Assembly: GCA_023460395.1 (NCBI GenBank)
Contig: JAEWQB010000014.1
Location: 124,001-188,000, forward strand
Origin: Pseudomonadota bacterium
GTDB taxonomy: Bacteria; Desulfobacterota; Desulfovibrionia; Desulfovibrionales; Desulfovibrionaceae
Length of the DNA stretch: 64,000 bases
Direction of reading: 5' to 3'
Part shown: positions 34,043 through 42,958 of the stretch, one piece after another
Position numbering within the stretch: position 1 is the stretch's first letter
Layout: the number at the start of each line of letters is the position of its first letter
Notes under the pieces: model-generated
Told to the model about the DNA's origin: nothing
What the model saw: the letters and a program-made list of their open reading frames with translations, nothing else
Database searches by the model: none
Position numbers and translations under genes: made by a program

Positions 34043-34705
34043 ATGGAAGAAGGACGAACATTTATGGAAATAGCCGCCCGTCTGGTGACGGTGCGTGAGG
34101 CCGCAGGTTTTTCCGTGGACGCGCTGGCGGCTAAACTGGTGGTAAGGCCGGACGTGGTGGCCCTGTATGAAGAAGGGGAAACGGAGCTTCCGGTCAGTTA
34201 TTTGCGTGACGTAGCCGCTGCATGCGGTGTGGATTTGAGTGTGCTCATCGCCGGATACGAAGCCGATCTGCGCGACTATGCGCTGGTGCGTAAGGGGGGT
34301 GGCACCCGTGTGGACGGGCGTGTGGAGTACAGTTACCTGCACCTTGCCTCGCGGTTCAGCGACAGAAACATGGAGCCTTTGCTGGTAACAGTGCCACCCA
34401 AGGACGAAAATGAACTCGTCTGGAATGAGCATAGCGGGCAGGAGTTCATCTATATCGTGCGTGGTAGGTTGGAAATATGGCTTGATCAGCGGCGTCATCA
34501 TTTGGCTGAAGGGGATTCTATATTTTTTGACGCCCGTATCCCCCATGCGTTACGCGGCCTTGACGAAGAAGAGGCTGTTTTTGTGGATGTGATGAGTAAA
34601 GCCGACACCTCCTCTGCCGCGGTGTCTCCCCCGGATAGCCCTACCGGTGTTTCTCCCGCTACCCCATTAGGTACCCCCTCCGGCGTTTCTGCGCCCTCAG
34701 TTTGA
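34043..34705 (+). CDS. XRE-family regulator with cupin domain
   Basis: 220 aa. Helix-turn-helix of the XRE type at about 12-68 (VREAAGFSVDALAAKLVV, YEEGETELPVSYL) and a cupin-2 barrel at about 125-200 (HSGQEFIYIVRGRLEIWLDQ then GDSIFFDARIPHAL). Such proteins bind a small ligand in the cupin and regulate metabolic operons, often on their own locus. A 30-residue low-complexity tail (SPPDSPTGVSPATPLGTPSG) follows. GGGAGG precedes ATG 34043 by about 5 nt. Monocistronic with a clear terminator; no enzyme gene adjoins on the same strand, so its target is unknown. Confidence 0.85.
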   Translation: MEEGRTFMEIAARLVTVREAAGFSVDALAAKLVVRPDVVALYEEGETELPVSYLRDVAAACGVDLSVLIAGYEADLRDYALVRKGGGTRVDGRVEYSYLHLASRFSDRNMEPLLVTVPPKDENELVWNEHSGQEFIYIVRGRLEIWLDQRRHHLAEGDSIFFDARIPHALRGLDEEEAVFVDVMSKADTSSAAVSPPDSPTGVSPATPLGTPSGVSAPSV

Positions 34706-34726
34706 TTCGTTTTTTTGCATATCAGT

Positions 34727-34767
34727 AACGCCCCCCTGACCAAATCATGGACAGGGGGGCGTTTTGT
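34727..34767 (+). terminator. Terminator after the XRE-cupin gene
   Basis: 12-bp arms AACGCCCCCCTG (34727-34738) and CAGGGGGGCGTT (34752-34763), then TTGTTCG, giving a four-T run at 34762-34765. Confidence 0.8.
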
Positions 34768-34799
34768 TCGCTGCGGGTGCCCACAGATTCCACAAGGAA

Positions 34800-34817
34800 A
34801 TCCCCGGCACCGGGGAT
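34800..34817 (-). terminator. Possible terminator after the ycaO-type gene
   Basis: 8-bp arms ATCCCCGG / CCGGGGAT around 2 nt; minus strand continues TTCCTTG. Weak tail. Confidence 0.4.
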
Positions 34818-34908
34818 GTTCCGTTGTCCGGCACCGTCAGGTGGGTCTAGTTGCGGATAGCGCGTTGGTCTGCGTGACCAGCGGAGAGCCGGAAGCGGAA
34901 AGCGTGGC

Positions 34909-36657
34909 TTATTCCGTCTTTGCGGGCGTTTCCCCGCGTAATTCCGCCAAATGGCTTTGGGCGAACGCAATGCCGGGGTTCAGTTCCAGTGCTGCGGAAA
35001 GATACTCTTCCGCCCCCTGCTGGTCGCCGAGGAATTTGTAACACAGGCCGAGGTTGGCAAGGTCTATGGCGGAACCTTTGTCCAAATCCCGGATGAGCGT
35101 GCGGAAATCTTCCGCCGCTTCGGCGTACATGCCCAGTTTGAAGCGCGTGACGCCCCGGAAATTGAAATATTCCTTCATTTCGGGGCAGAGTTTCACCGCA
35201 CGGTCCAACGCGGGCAGGGCTCCGCGCCAGTTTTCCATGAGTGTCTGGCAATATCCGTTGTAAAAGGCCGCCAAGCCTTGAGCATCCGCATCCGGCTGAA
35301 GAGGTTCCGCCTTTTCAAACAGCGCGGAAGCTTCGTTGTACGCCTCTGCCCGTAGTGCAAGCATTCCTTTGAAAAAAGGCAGAAAGTGTGCGCTGGGATA
35401 GATGGTCTCCAGCACGGCAAGCCCTCGCGCGGCGGAATCCGCATCGTGCTCCTCGCTGAGGATGCGACCCACAAAAAGGCCGAGACTGGCGTTTTTGTCC
35501 CGCTCGCGGAATTGGAAGCCGGGCACGATGTTGTAGTTGGCGGCAACGTTGAGTTCGGGGTTGGTGGTTTGGACAGAGTAGAGCGTGTACCCTGTTTCGC
35601 CAAGTCCGCGTGCCAACGCCATAAGCTCTTCATAAATGTCGCCGCACTCCACCGAAGGCAGCGATTGCAGGCGGACTTGCGGGCCGTCCAGCAGCCACGA
35701 CAGGTCTTCCAGTCGGGAATATTTGGGAAGGCCGGAAGCCTCGTAACAGGCTCCAGATTCAAAATCTCCCGCCAATTGCGCTACCTCGGTCAGTGCGCGG
35801 ATGGCGGCCTTGGTCGGGGAAGAGGCGGTGCCCGCCGTGTATACAATTTCCGAGGTGCCGGGAAAGGTGGACGGATCCCACGCAATAGCCGCCACTGTGG
35901 GCACAGGCATGCCATGGGAAAAATCTTTGAGAATTACCACAATGCCGTTTTCTGTGAATTTTCGGTGCAGGTTCAGCAGCACTGCATCGTTAAGCGTTGC
36001 CGGGTCAATGGTGGGCACAACGGGCCGCGCACGGTCAATGAGGCAGCAGACGTGGCGTTCCACAAGTTCGCATGCCCCCTGAAAGATAGATTCCTCGTCT
36101 GTATTTCCTGCGGACGAGCCGTTGAATTCGCCCAGTTTGCGAAACCAGTCCAACGGCACAATGCGTTCTTCACCGCGCAGCACGTCCGTGGCGGGGCAAA
36201 ACCACCATTGAGTGAGGTCCAGCACGCGGGCAGCGTTTTCCGAAGAAAGTGTTTCGCCCACGGAAAACAGCATGTCTTCCAGCGGGATTACCTTGTCTCC
36301 GAATCGCAGAATCGCTTCGGACCATGTGCAGCGTACCATGTCTGGCTTGCGATCCCAAAAGGTCCAGTAGCTGTAGCGTTCCATAAGTTCCATAAGCGCG
36401 GAGGCTTCGGCTTGCTCAAGGGAGGCACCCTTGCCCATTTGTTTACGGGTGGGCATGAAGCGCCGGGCATCTGCGCCGCAGACGGAGAGAAAGACGGGAA
36501 TATTTAACCTTCCGGTGTCAATCTGCCGGGTTTCCGCGAGAATACTGGTTTTCAGTTCAGCAAGACGCGCCCGGACGCGGGCGACAGTCTCGGCGGGCGA
36601 CATGGTTTTGTCCTGATCCGTCGTATAGTGTTTGGGGCACGGCTTAAGGGATATCAT
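34909..36657 (-). CDS. YcaO-domain protein with C-terminal TPRs
   Basis: 582 aa. YcaO ATP-grasp-like cyclodehydratase/thioamidation domain about 1-400: N-terminal TTDQDKTMSPAETVARV, GKGASLEQAEASALMELMER (ATP-site Glu residues), GACELVERHVCC. C-terminal third (about 420-575) has three to four TPRs (LALRAEAYNEASALFEKAEP, FNFRGVTRFKLGMYAEAAED, NLGLCYKFLGDQQGAEEYLS). E. coli YcaO is similar in size and layout and is linked to ribosomal S12 modification. The ATG is 1 nt beyond the stop of a methyltransferase gene, so they are coupled. ATG 36603 has a better ribosome site but would lose a conserved N-terminal stretch. Confidence 0.85.
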   Translation of the reverse strand: MISLKPCPKHYTTDQDKTMSPAETVARVRARLAELKTSILAETRQIDTGRLNIPVFLSVCGADARRFMPTRKQMGKGASLEQAEASALMELMERYSYWTFWDRKPDMVRCTWSEAILRFGDKVIPLEDMLFSVGETLSSENAARVLDLTQWWFCPATDVLRGEERIVPLDWFRKLGEFNGSSAGNTDEESIFQGACELVERHVCCLIDRARPVVPTIDPATLNDAVLLNLHRKFTENGIVVILKDFSHGMPVPTVAAIAWDPSTFPGTSEIVYTAGTASSPTKAAIRALTEVAQLAGDFESGACYEASGLPKYSRLEDLSWLLDGPQVRLQSLPSVECGDIYEELMALARGLGETGYTLYSVQTTNPELNVAANYNIVPGFQFRERDKNASLGLFVGRILSEEHDADSAARGLAVLETIYPSAHFLPFFKGMLALRAEAYNEASALFEKAEPLQPDADAQGLAAFYNGYCQTLMENWRGALPALDRAVKLCPEMKEYFNFRGVTRFKLGMYAEAAEDFRTLIRDLDKGSAIDLANLGLCYKFLGDQQGAEEYLSAALELNPGIAFAQSHLAELRGETPAKTE

Positions 36658-36658
36658 G

Positions 36659-37429
36659 CTATTTCACTCGTAGGCTGTGAATGGTGAAGAGAGCGCGAGC
36701 GGGTGCCTCGGCTCCGGCGGTAGCCGGGTTTGCTGGCGGGACCGTATCGGAAACGGACGGAGCCGGCGCATTAGTCTCGCGGGTGCCCACAACATGGTCT
36801 GTAATGCGGAAATCCCGTTCAGCCAGCTTGAAGAATTTTTTTGCTTTGCGCCGGTAATCTTTAGCCAGCAGCGCTTCGGCGTCTGGACGCGCAGCCAGAT
36901 GGTGGCGTAAAAATTTCACCAAAGGCCGGTGCAACGGCTCAAGGTAGAGAACCTCCGCTCCCGCGATATAGTCGAACGCGGTATCCAGCCGGGTGGAAGC
37001 AATGTCCACACGGCGCACGCGGACCACATCGCCAAGTCCGTTATGCAGCGCGGCGATTTGCGCGAAGAGCAAGGCGTCTTCGTTAATGTCCGAGATGGTC
37101 ACTTCGGCGAAGCCCATACCCGCAGCGAGCAGGCCGGTAACTCCGCAACCCGCGCCAATTTCCAGAAGGCTTTTGCCGTGGGACGAAATGCGCCGGAGCG
37201 CGTGGCCCAGCACAATGGCTGAGGGCCAGATTTTCGCCCACAAGGGGAGCGCTGTCAGGGCGTCTTCGTGAATGGTGGGTACGAGGCGATCCAGATAGTC
37301 TTTCATATTCTGGACCTGAAGCACTTCCACGCGGATATCGCCCACGTTGACCGGCTCAAAGGCCACATCGAAGCGCTGGCGTGCCATATCTAATAGTTCG
37401 TCTAGGGGTGCGTCCAGACGGTATTGCAT
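36659..37429 (-). CDS. Class I SAM methyltransferase, METTL21/lysine methyltransferase-like
   Basis: 256 aa. SAM loop LLEIGAGCGVTGLLAAGMG at about 94-112, acidic loop VTISDINEDAL, and a motif-IV region FDYIAGAEVLYLEPLHRPLV. The N-terminal PLWAKIWPSAIVLGHAL resembles the xWPxxxxL entry of METTL21-like protein methyltransferases. A Pro/Ala-rich insert (SVSDTVPPANPATAGAEA) precedes the last strand. AAGGA lies 8 nt before ATG 37429. First gene of a two-gene operon with the YcaO-TPR protein, suggesting both modify the same peptide or protein substrate. Confidence 0.82.
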   Translation of the reverse strand: MQYRLDAPLDELLDMARQRFDVAFEPVNVGDIRVEVLQVQNMKDYLDRLVPTIHEDALTALPLWAKIWPSAIVLGHALRRISSHGKSLLEIGAGCGVTGLLAAGMGFAEVTISDINEDALLFAQIAALHNGLGDVVRVRRVDIASTRLDTAFDYIAGAEVLYLEPLHRPLVKFLRHHLAARPDAEALLAKDYRRKAKKFFKLAERDFRITDHVVGTRETNAPAPSVSDTVPPANPATAGAEAPARALFTIHSLRVK

Positions 37430-37713
37430 GCGAATTCCTTAGCTGTGGGAATCGGCATTCCGGGAAAAACCCCACGTTACCCCCGAAAGGCCTTGTGAAT
37501 ACCACCCGCACTGGCGCGCGGGCCTTTGCCGTCATGCCCTATGCGGGCCGTTTAGGCAAGGTGCGGAAAGGGGCTGACCTTACCGGGGACTTTTGCTACA
37601 CACCCCACATGCTGTTCGCTGGTATTCAGCGGCCAAATTCCTGCGGGAGTCGGCGCGGCTGAAAGAATGGAGAATCAGCGGACCCACCATAGCCGGAATG
37701 ATGAGGAGCTATT

Positions 37714-38220
37714 ATGGAAAATCCGTATGTCCTGCTGGAAACCACGCTGGGCGACATTTTACTTGAATTATTACCGGAGCACGCGCCCAAAAGCGTGGAA
37801 CACTTCCTTCGCTATGTGGATGCGCAACACTACGACTACACCATTTTTCATCGCGTCATACGCGGGTTTATGATTCAGGGGGGCGGATACGATAACCGGC
37901 TGCAACGGCGGGAAGCGGCACATTCTGTGGAAAACGAAGCCAAAGGCGGCCTTTCTAACAGCAAGGGTACCGTAGCCATGGCCCGCGCTCCGGAAAAAGA
38001 TTCCGCGCGTGATGAATTTTTCATCAATGCGGAGGATAATGCTGATCTGGATTGGCAGGATGATTCTGATGAAGGATACGGGTATGCCGTGTTCGGTCGG
38101 GTGGCAGAAGGCATGGATGTGGTAAAAAAGATCAATTGGCGTGTGACCAAGCCCCGTGGAGATTTTGACGATCTGCCCGTGGAGGATGTGGAGATTATCT
38201 CCGCACGCCGTTTCGCCTGA
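37714..38220 (+). CDS. Cyclophilin-type peptidyl-prolyl isomerase
   Basis: 168 aa, no signal peptide, hence cytosolic (PpiB type). Core motifs: FHRVIRGFMIQGGGYD (catalytic Arg), GTVAMARAPEKDSARDEFFI, YAVFGRVAEGMDVVKKI. The usual FxxQ...W is present in modified form (EFFINAEDNADLDWQ), consistent with the cyclosporin-insensitive bacterial type. GAGGAG lies 6 nt before ATG 37714. Divergent from the methyltransferase/ycaO pair by 284 bp. Confidence 0.93.
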   Translation: MENPYVLLETTLGDILLELLPEHAPKSVEHFLRYVDAQHYDYTIFHRVIRGFMIQGGGYDNRLQRREAAHSVENEAKGGLSNSKGTVAMARAPEKDSARDEFFINAEDNADLDWQDDSDEGYGYAVFGRVAEGMDVVKKINWRVTKPRGDFDDLPVEDVEIISARRFA

Positions 38221-38340
38221 ATGTGTTTCGCTGATGCGGGGAAGGCCTCCCTGCTTTTGCGCGATCGTATTTTTGCGTTCTGGGGTGAACGGGAGAGATA
38301 TCCCTTCCCCGCAGAGGCGAACGGTGTTTACAAACAAGTG

Positions 38341-38378
38341 GCGGGGGGCAGTCGTCTGACGGCCCCCCGCTGTTTGGT
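38341..38378. terminator. Bidirectional terminator between cyclophilin and zntA genes
   Basis: GCGGGGGGC and GGCCCCCCGC arms (38341-38370) around about 11 nt, with TGTTTGGTATT after it on plus and CACTTGTTTGT on minus. Sits between convergent genes. Confidence 0.6.
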
Positions 38379-38388
38379 ATTGTAGGTG

Positions 38389-41253
38389 CTACTTCCTCAT
38401 GGCCCGAAGACCGTTGGCAACGACGAGCAGGCTGGTGCCCACATCGGCGAACACCGCCATCCACATGGTTGCCTGCCCCATGAGCGTAAGAGCGAGAAAC
38501 ACCGCCTTCACTCCTAGCGCAAGGGTAATGTTTTGAACTAAGATGGCGTAGGTGCTTCGGGAAAGCCGAATAAATTTGGCTATTTTCCCCAGATCATCAT
38601 CCATGAGGGCTACATCTGCGGTTTCTATGGCTGTGTCCGTTCCGGCGGCAGCCATGGCGAATCCGATATCGGCGCGGGCCAGAGCGGGGGCGTCGTTAAT
38701 GCCATCGCCTACCATGCCTACCTTGCCTCCCCGCGAGAGCAGTTCTTCCACCATCGCCAGCTTGTCTTCCGGCAACAGGTTCCCTTTGTAACTGTCTACC
38801 TTTACCTGTCCGGCAATGGCCTTGGCGGTGTGCTCGTTGTCGCCGGTGAGCATAATGGTACGTACGCCTAATTTACGCAGTTCTTCCAGCGCGGTCACAC
38901 TGCTTTCCCGTAAGGTATCCGCCACGGCGAACAGCGCGACCGGGCCGTCCTGATTTGCCAGAACCACCACGCTTTTCCCTTCTGATTCCAGTGCGGTGAT
39001 ACGCGTTTCCAGTTCAGGAGAGCTGTGGTTGCGTTCTTTCAGCATGCGGTGGTTGCCCAAAAACCATGAGACTCCGTCAATTTCGCCTTGCACGCCCTGA
39101 CCCGGCACTGCTGTGAACAGCGCCACCTCACGCAGGGGCGTGGCTTGCCGGGCGGCGTATTCGGCAATGGCACGCGAAACAGGGTGGTCGGAACGAGATG
39201 CCAGACTGGCTGCCAGCGAGGCGGCGGCGGGGTTATCCGTTACAGGAATAACGTCTGTCTGGCGCGGTTTGCCGTGGGTGATGGTGCCTGTTTTATCCAG
39301 CGCGAGCCAGCGGAGCAGGCGGCCCTGCTCAAGGAAGGCACCGCCCTTGACGAGGATGCCCTGCCGCGTGGCGGCAGCCATACCGCTGACAATACTCACA
39401 GGGGTGGAGATAACTAATGCGCACGGGCAGCCGATAACCAGCATGACAAGTGCGGTGTAAATGGACTCGTGCCATGCTCCGCCCATAAAGAGCGGAGGGA
39501 TGATGGCGACCAAGATGGCGGCGAGAAACACTCCGGGGGTGTAGTAACGGGCGAATTGATCCACAAAGCGTTGTGTGGGCGCACGGGTGCCTTGCGCTTC
39601 TTCCACCGCGTGGATGATGCGGGCCAGCGTGGAATTTGTGGCACCGGCGGTTACGCGGAAAATAAAGGAACCGGATTCATTGATAGTCCCCGCGTAAACC
39701 GTGTCCCCCATGTGTTTTTCCACGGGCAGACTTTCTCCGGTAATGGGGGCCTGATTAATGGTGGACTGGCCTTCGATGACCACGCCGTCCAGCGCCACGC
39801 GCTCTCCGGGTCGCACCCGGACGTGCGTGCCGATGGCGACCTGCCGGATATCCACTTCCTGCCATGTTCCGTCCGGGCGGCGCACCGTGGCCCGTTCGGG
39901 GGTGAGGTTTACCAATTCGCGGATGGCGTTTCTGGCCCGGTCCAGCGATTTGGCTTCCAGCGCTTCTGCCAGATTGAAAAGCACCATAACCATGGCGGCT
40001 TCGGGGTATTGACCAATAAGAGCTGCGCCCGTAACAGCCACGGACATGAGCGCATTGATATTCAGATTTCGGTTTTTAACCGCAATCCAGCCCTTTTTGT
40101 ACGTGTCCAGTCCGCCGAGCAAAATGGCGGCTATGGCCAGCAGGACAGATGCGAGTTCAGGAAAGGCAATGGTCCCGATGCTCCAACTGGAAATGTCGTA
40201 GCCAAAAGGCGCGGCGTGCCATGCGTGCATGAGTTCAAACATTTCAGACAGCGCGGCGAATATTCCCGCCACGGCAAGCTTGCGCCATGGAATGACGGGG
40301 GCGGGCACGAGATCGCGGTTTTCGGCTCCTGCCTCCATGAGGCGCGCGTCTAAATCAAGAGAGAACAGCGCTTCAGCAATGGCGGGCAAGGCTGACGGTT
40401 CGTGCCGGACTGTCAGCGTGCGCTGCACAAGGTTGCATTCCAGCCCCAGCATACCCGGCATGCCGGAAAGCTTGCTGCGGATAAGGCGTTCTTCATCGGG
40501 GCAGTCCATACCTGAAACGGCGAAGAGCGCCACGGCACCTTGTACGCCGGAAAGAGGCTCCGGTGTCATATCAATGGAACGCAGGGCGGCCTCAATCGGT
40601 TCTGTGGAAGATAAGGCGTGGCTGACGGTAAGCACACGTTGCATAAGGTTAAATTCCAGTCCGGTAATGCCGTCCATGGTGCCCAGTTTTTTGCGGATAA
40701 GGGCTTCTTCCATGGGGCAGTCCATGTTCATAATCCGGTACAGGGCGCGGGTTGCGGAGGCCTGCCCCAGTGTGGTGTAGTCCACCGCCTGTGCTGGTTT
40801 GTGGTCGTGTCCGCAGCAACTGTGCTGGTCGTGAGAATGATCATGCCCGCAGCAAGATCCATGGTCGGGAGTGCTGTCTGCTTGCCCAGAGGCGATATCG
40901 TTGAAGGGGCGTAAGAGCTGCGCGCCGCTACAGCATTGCGAGGCTTCGGGCGAGCCGGGCGAGTCGGGCGAGTTGGGTAAACCGGGTAAACCGGGCGAGG
41001 AAAGAGTATGGCCGTGCGCGTGTCCGGTGTCACTGTCGGGAGCATGGTTGCAACAACAGCCCTGCGCAGGCGCGTCGTGCGTGTGCCGGTCTGCCGCGTG
41101 TGGTGCATGCGAATGGCACCCTTCGGCGGCGTGCTGGTCCGGCTCTCTATGGCACGCGGCAGAAGCCTCCGCAGGCGGTGTGCCGGAGGTTGTCTTGTCG
41201 TGAGCGTTTCCTGCGGGATGGGAAGCGCCGCAGGCGCATAGCGTTTCATTCAT
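38389..41253 (-). CDS. zntA: Zinc/cadmium/lead-exporting P-type ATPase
   Basis: 954 aa inner-membrane metal pump. Residues 1-155 form a His/Cys-rich metal-binding extension (GHDHSHDQHSCCGHDH, CCCNHAPDSDTGHAHGH). Two HMA-like domains follow (about 165-305), each with MDCP in place of the usual CxxC. Then membrane helices, TGES, CPC ion motif (GCPCALVIS, about 608), phosphorylation DKTGT (about 652) and MVGDGINDAPAL (about 846). A Pro-rich segment of 9-nt repeats lies at about residues 85-103. GGAGGA precedes ATG 41253. A divergent MerR-family gene and a long-spacer promoter control it. Confidence 0.95.
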   Translation of the reverse strand: MNETLCACGASHPAGNAHDKTTSGTPPAEASAACHREPDQHAAEGCHSHAPHAADRHTHDAPAQGCCCNHAPDSDTGHAHGHTLSSPGLPGLPNSPDSPGSPEASQCCSGAQLLRPFNDIASGQADSTPDHGSCCGHDHSHDQHSCCGHDHKPAQAVDYTTLGQASATRALYRIMNMDCPMEEALIRKKLGTMDGITGLEFNLMQRVLTVSHALSSTEPIEAALRSIDMTPEPLSGVQGAVALFAVSGMDCPDEERLIRSKLSGMPGMLGLECNLVQRTLTVRHEPSALPAIAEALFSLDLDARLMEAGAENRDLVPAPVIPWRKLAVAGIFAALSEMFELMHAWHAAPFGYDISSWSIGTIAFPELASVLLAIAAILLGGLDTYKKGWIAVKNRNLNINALMSVAVTGAALIGQYPEAAMVMVLFNLAEALEAKSLDRARNAIRELVNLTPERATVRRPDGTWQEVDIRQVAIGTHVRVRPGERVALDGVVIEGQSTINQAPITGESLPVEKHMGDTVYAGTINESGSFIFRVTAGATNSTLARIIHAVEEAQGTRAPTQRFVDQFARYYTPGVFLAAILVAIIPPLFMGGAWHESIYTALVMLVIGCPCALVISTPVSIVSGMAAATRQGILVKGGAFLEQGRLLRWLALDKTGTITHGKPRQTDVIPVTDNPAAASLAASLASRSDHPVSRAIAEYAARQATPLREVALFTAVPGQGVQGEIDGVSWFLGNHRMLKERNHSSPELETRITALESEGKSVVVLANQDGPVALFAVADTLRESSVTALEELRKLGVRTIMLTGDNEHTAKAIAGQVKVDSYKGNLLPEDKLAMVEELLSRGGKVGMVGDGINDAPALARADIGFAMAAAGTDTAIETADVALMDDDLGKIAKFIRLSRSTYAILVQNITLALGVKAVFLALTLMGQATMWMAVFADVGTSLLVVANGLRAMRK
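40946..40999. repeat. Six in-frame 9-nt repeats in the zntA N-terminus
   Basis: Plus-strand units TCGGGCGAG, CCGGGCGAG, TCGGGCGAG, TTGGGTAAA, CCGGGTAAA, CCGGGCGAG encode on minus a three-residue periodic LPGLPNSPDSPGSP. Less diverged than the intergenic arrays. Confidence 0.8.
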
Positions 41254-41356
41254 ATTTTCCTCCGCATGAGCGGCATCGGGACGGTGACGAGCGGAACCGT
41301 CTGTCGTGTTAGGGAAAGCGAGCGCGAAATATTGGCGTTCGCGTACTGTCCTCTTG

Positions 41357-41387
41357 AAGATAGTGTCTATAGTGACTATAGGGTCAA
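41357..41387 (-). promoter_or_regulatory. MerR-type promoter/operator of zntA
   Basis: Minus strand -35 TTGACC (41382-41387), 19-nt spacer, -10 TATCTT (41357-41362). The spacer contains a perfect dyad CTATAGT-N-ACTATAG (41367-41381). Over-long spacer with a dyad between the boxes is the hallmark of MerR/ZntR/CadR-activated promoters. Confidence 0.88.
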
Positions 41388-41451
41388 GAGGTGAGGCAAA
41401 GATATTTTACAAGCTAACTAATCAGAGGCTGACCACATGTCGGGAGGGACG

Positions 41452-41913
41452 ATGAAAATAGGAGAGCTTGCCAAGCTAACCGGGTGCAAGGTGGTAACTA
41501 TCCGTTATTACGAAAAGGAAGGCCTGCTGGCTGAACCGGAGCGCACAGAGGGCAATTACCGTTCCTACGGCGCGGACGATAGAGAGCGGTTGGAATTTAT
41601 TATGCATTGCCGCAAGCATAGTATGAAATTAGGAGAAATTCGCAAGCTGCTGGCGTTTCGGGATCATCCGCAGAAGGATTGCTCGTGGGTGGGTGAGTTG
41701 GTAGGGGCCCACATCGCTGACGTGGATGAGCAAATTCAGTCTTTGCAGCACCTGAAGTTTCATCTGGAAACACTCCGGCATCGCTGCAAGGGAGAAAACG
41801 AAGATGGCTGCGGCATCATCAGAACTCTGAGTAACCGGGCCGGATGTTGTGAGCGTTGCGAGCGGTGCGCCTCGGAAGAAGCGCATGGCATATCCTTGGC
41901 TGGGAAGGCGTAG
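41452..41913 (+). CDS. MerR-family metal-responsive regulator (CadR/PbrR-like)
   Basis: 153 aa. N-terminal winged HTH KIGELAKLTGCKVVTIRYYE, coiled dimerisation helix, and cysteines in the CadR/PbrR pattern: DCSWVGELV (about 76), RHRCKGENEDGC (about 111 and 118), plus an extra Cys/Glu tail (CCERCERC). It activates the divergent zntA promoter on binding Zn, Cd or Pb; which metal cannot be told. The first in-frame ATG is 41437, but 41452 has GGGAGG directly upstream and matches family starts. Confidence 0.92.
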   Translation: MKIGELAKLTGCKVVTIRYYEKEGLLAEPERTEGNYRSYGADDRERLEFIMHCRKHSMKLGEIRKLLAFRDHPQKDCSWVGELVGAHIADVDEQIQSLQHLKFHLETLRHRCKGENEDGCGIIRTLSNRAGCCERCERCASEEAHGISLAGKA

Positions 41914-41972
41914 GAATACCAAGGGAGCGAATGGAGCGGACGGAGTGGGTAGGGGTGGATGGAGCGGCTAGG
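41913..41972. repeat. Purine-rich degenerate 9-10 nt repeat after the MerR gene
   Basis: Units AGGGAGCGA, ATGGAGCGGA, CGGAGTGGG, TAGGGGTGGA, TGGAGCGGC. Noncoding, adjacent to the stop codon. Confidence 0.55.
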
Positions 41973-42103
41973 TTTCCGTAACTGTCGGAGGCGGCTTTAG
42001 TCTTTTGAAGCTTGGGGAACTGCCTGTATCTGCGGCATACAGCGATAGCGTTACAGCGCTGGAGCGGTGTCTGGTGTTTCCGTTATGTGCGGCGCATGGA
42101 AAG

Positions 42104-42134
42104 AAAAAAGCCCTCAAATGCATTTGAGGGCTTT
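42104..42134 (-). terminator. Terminator of the tRNA cluster
   Basis: 14-bp perfect palindrome (arm AAAGCCCTCAAATG, 42107-42120, mirrored to 42134). On the minus strand it ends in TTTTTT; the plus side has TTTT, so it also stops the MerR transcript. Confidence 0.9.
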
Positions 42135-42158
42135 TGCGTGGTGGCACACCACATAAGC

Positions 42159-42233
<75 letters not shown>

Positions 42234-42267
42234 AGGGAATATGTATACCTTACGGTTTATCAACAAA

Positions 42268-42342
<75 letters not shown>

Positions 42343-42407
42343 ATCTGAAAAACAACCCCAGCTCTTTCGAAATGCTGGCGGTCAAGCGACCGCCAGCCCG
42401 TATGATC

Positions 42408-42482
<75 letters not shown>

Positions 42483-42487
42483 GTATA

Positions 42488-42562
<75 letters not shown>

Positions 42563-42958
42563 TCATCTGACTCGGCAAGAGGCATGTCTCCCAAGGTATC
42601 TACCCGGAATACGTGGTTTCTTGCTGCGCCGGAGTGCTTTTGCCTCAACCCAGAAAGGATTGCAAGCACTTTTTTTATTTTCCCCAGCCCGGAAGCTATT
42701 GGGCTGTTGCCAAACACCCTGAGCTTGAGGAAGATGGAAGGTGCCACACGCCTTTCCCCTTGTCAATCCGTGGAGGCGATAAAACGGCGTAGGTCTGGAC
42801 GTGCGGTGGCGCTGGCAGGAAAAATTGGCCTAGTTGCGGTTATGGGGATAAGGTTTGCGTGTGTGGGCCGATAAGGGTGCAGTGCCTCGCATCGGCGCAC
42901 GGGACAGCACGTCATCCCTGCGCGTAAATCTATCTACGGGGCTGTTGCTGGAGAATGC
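42563..42958. other. Region upstream of the tRNA cluster
   Basis: 396 bp without a credible gene. A minus-strand TTGACA (complement at 42761-42766) lacks a good -10. AGTGCTTGC and GCAAAAGCACT arms (about 42635-42672) form a hairpin. The regulator gene at 42959 starts at the right end. Confidence 0.5.

Noticed and set aside
42761..42790. tRNA-cluster promoter with TTGACA
   Set aside because: No acceptable -10 box at the right distance; the real promoter was not located.
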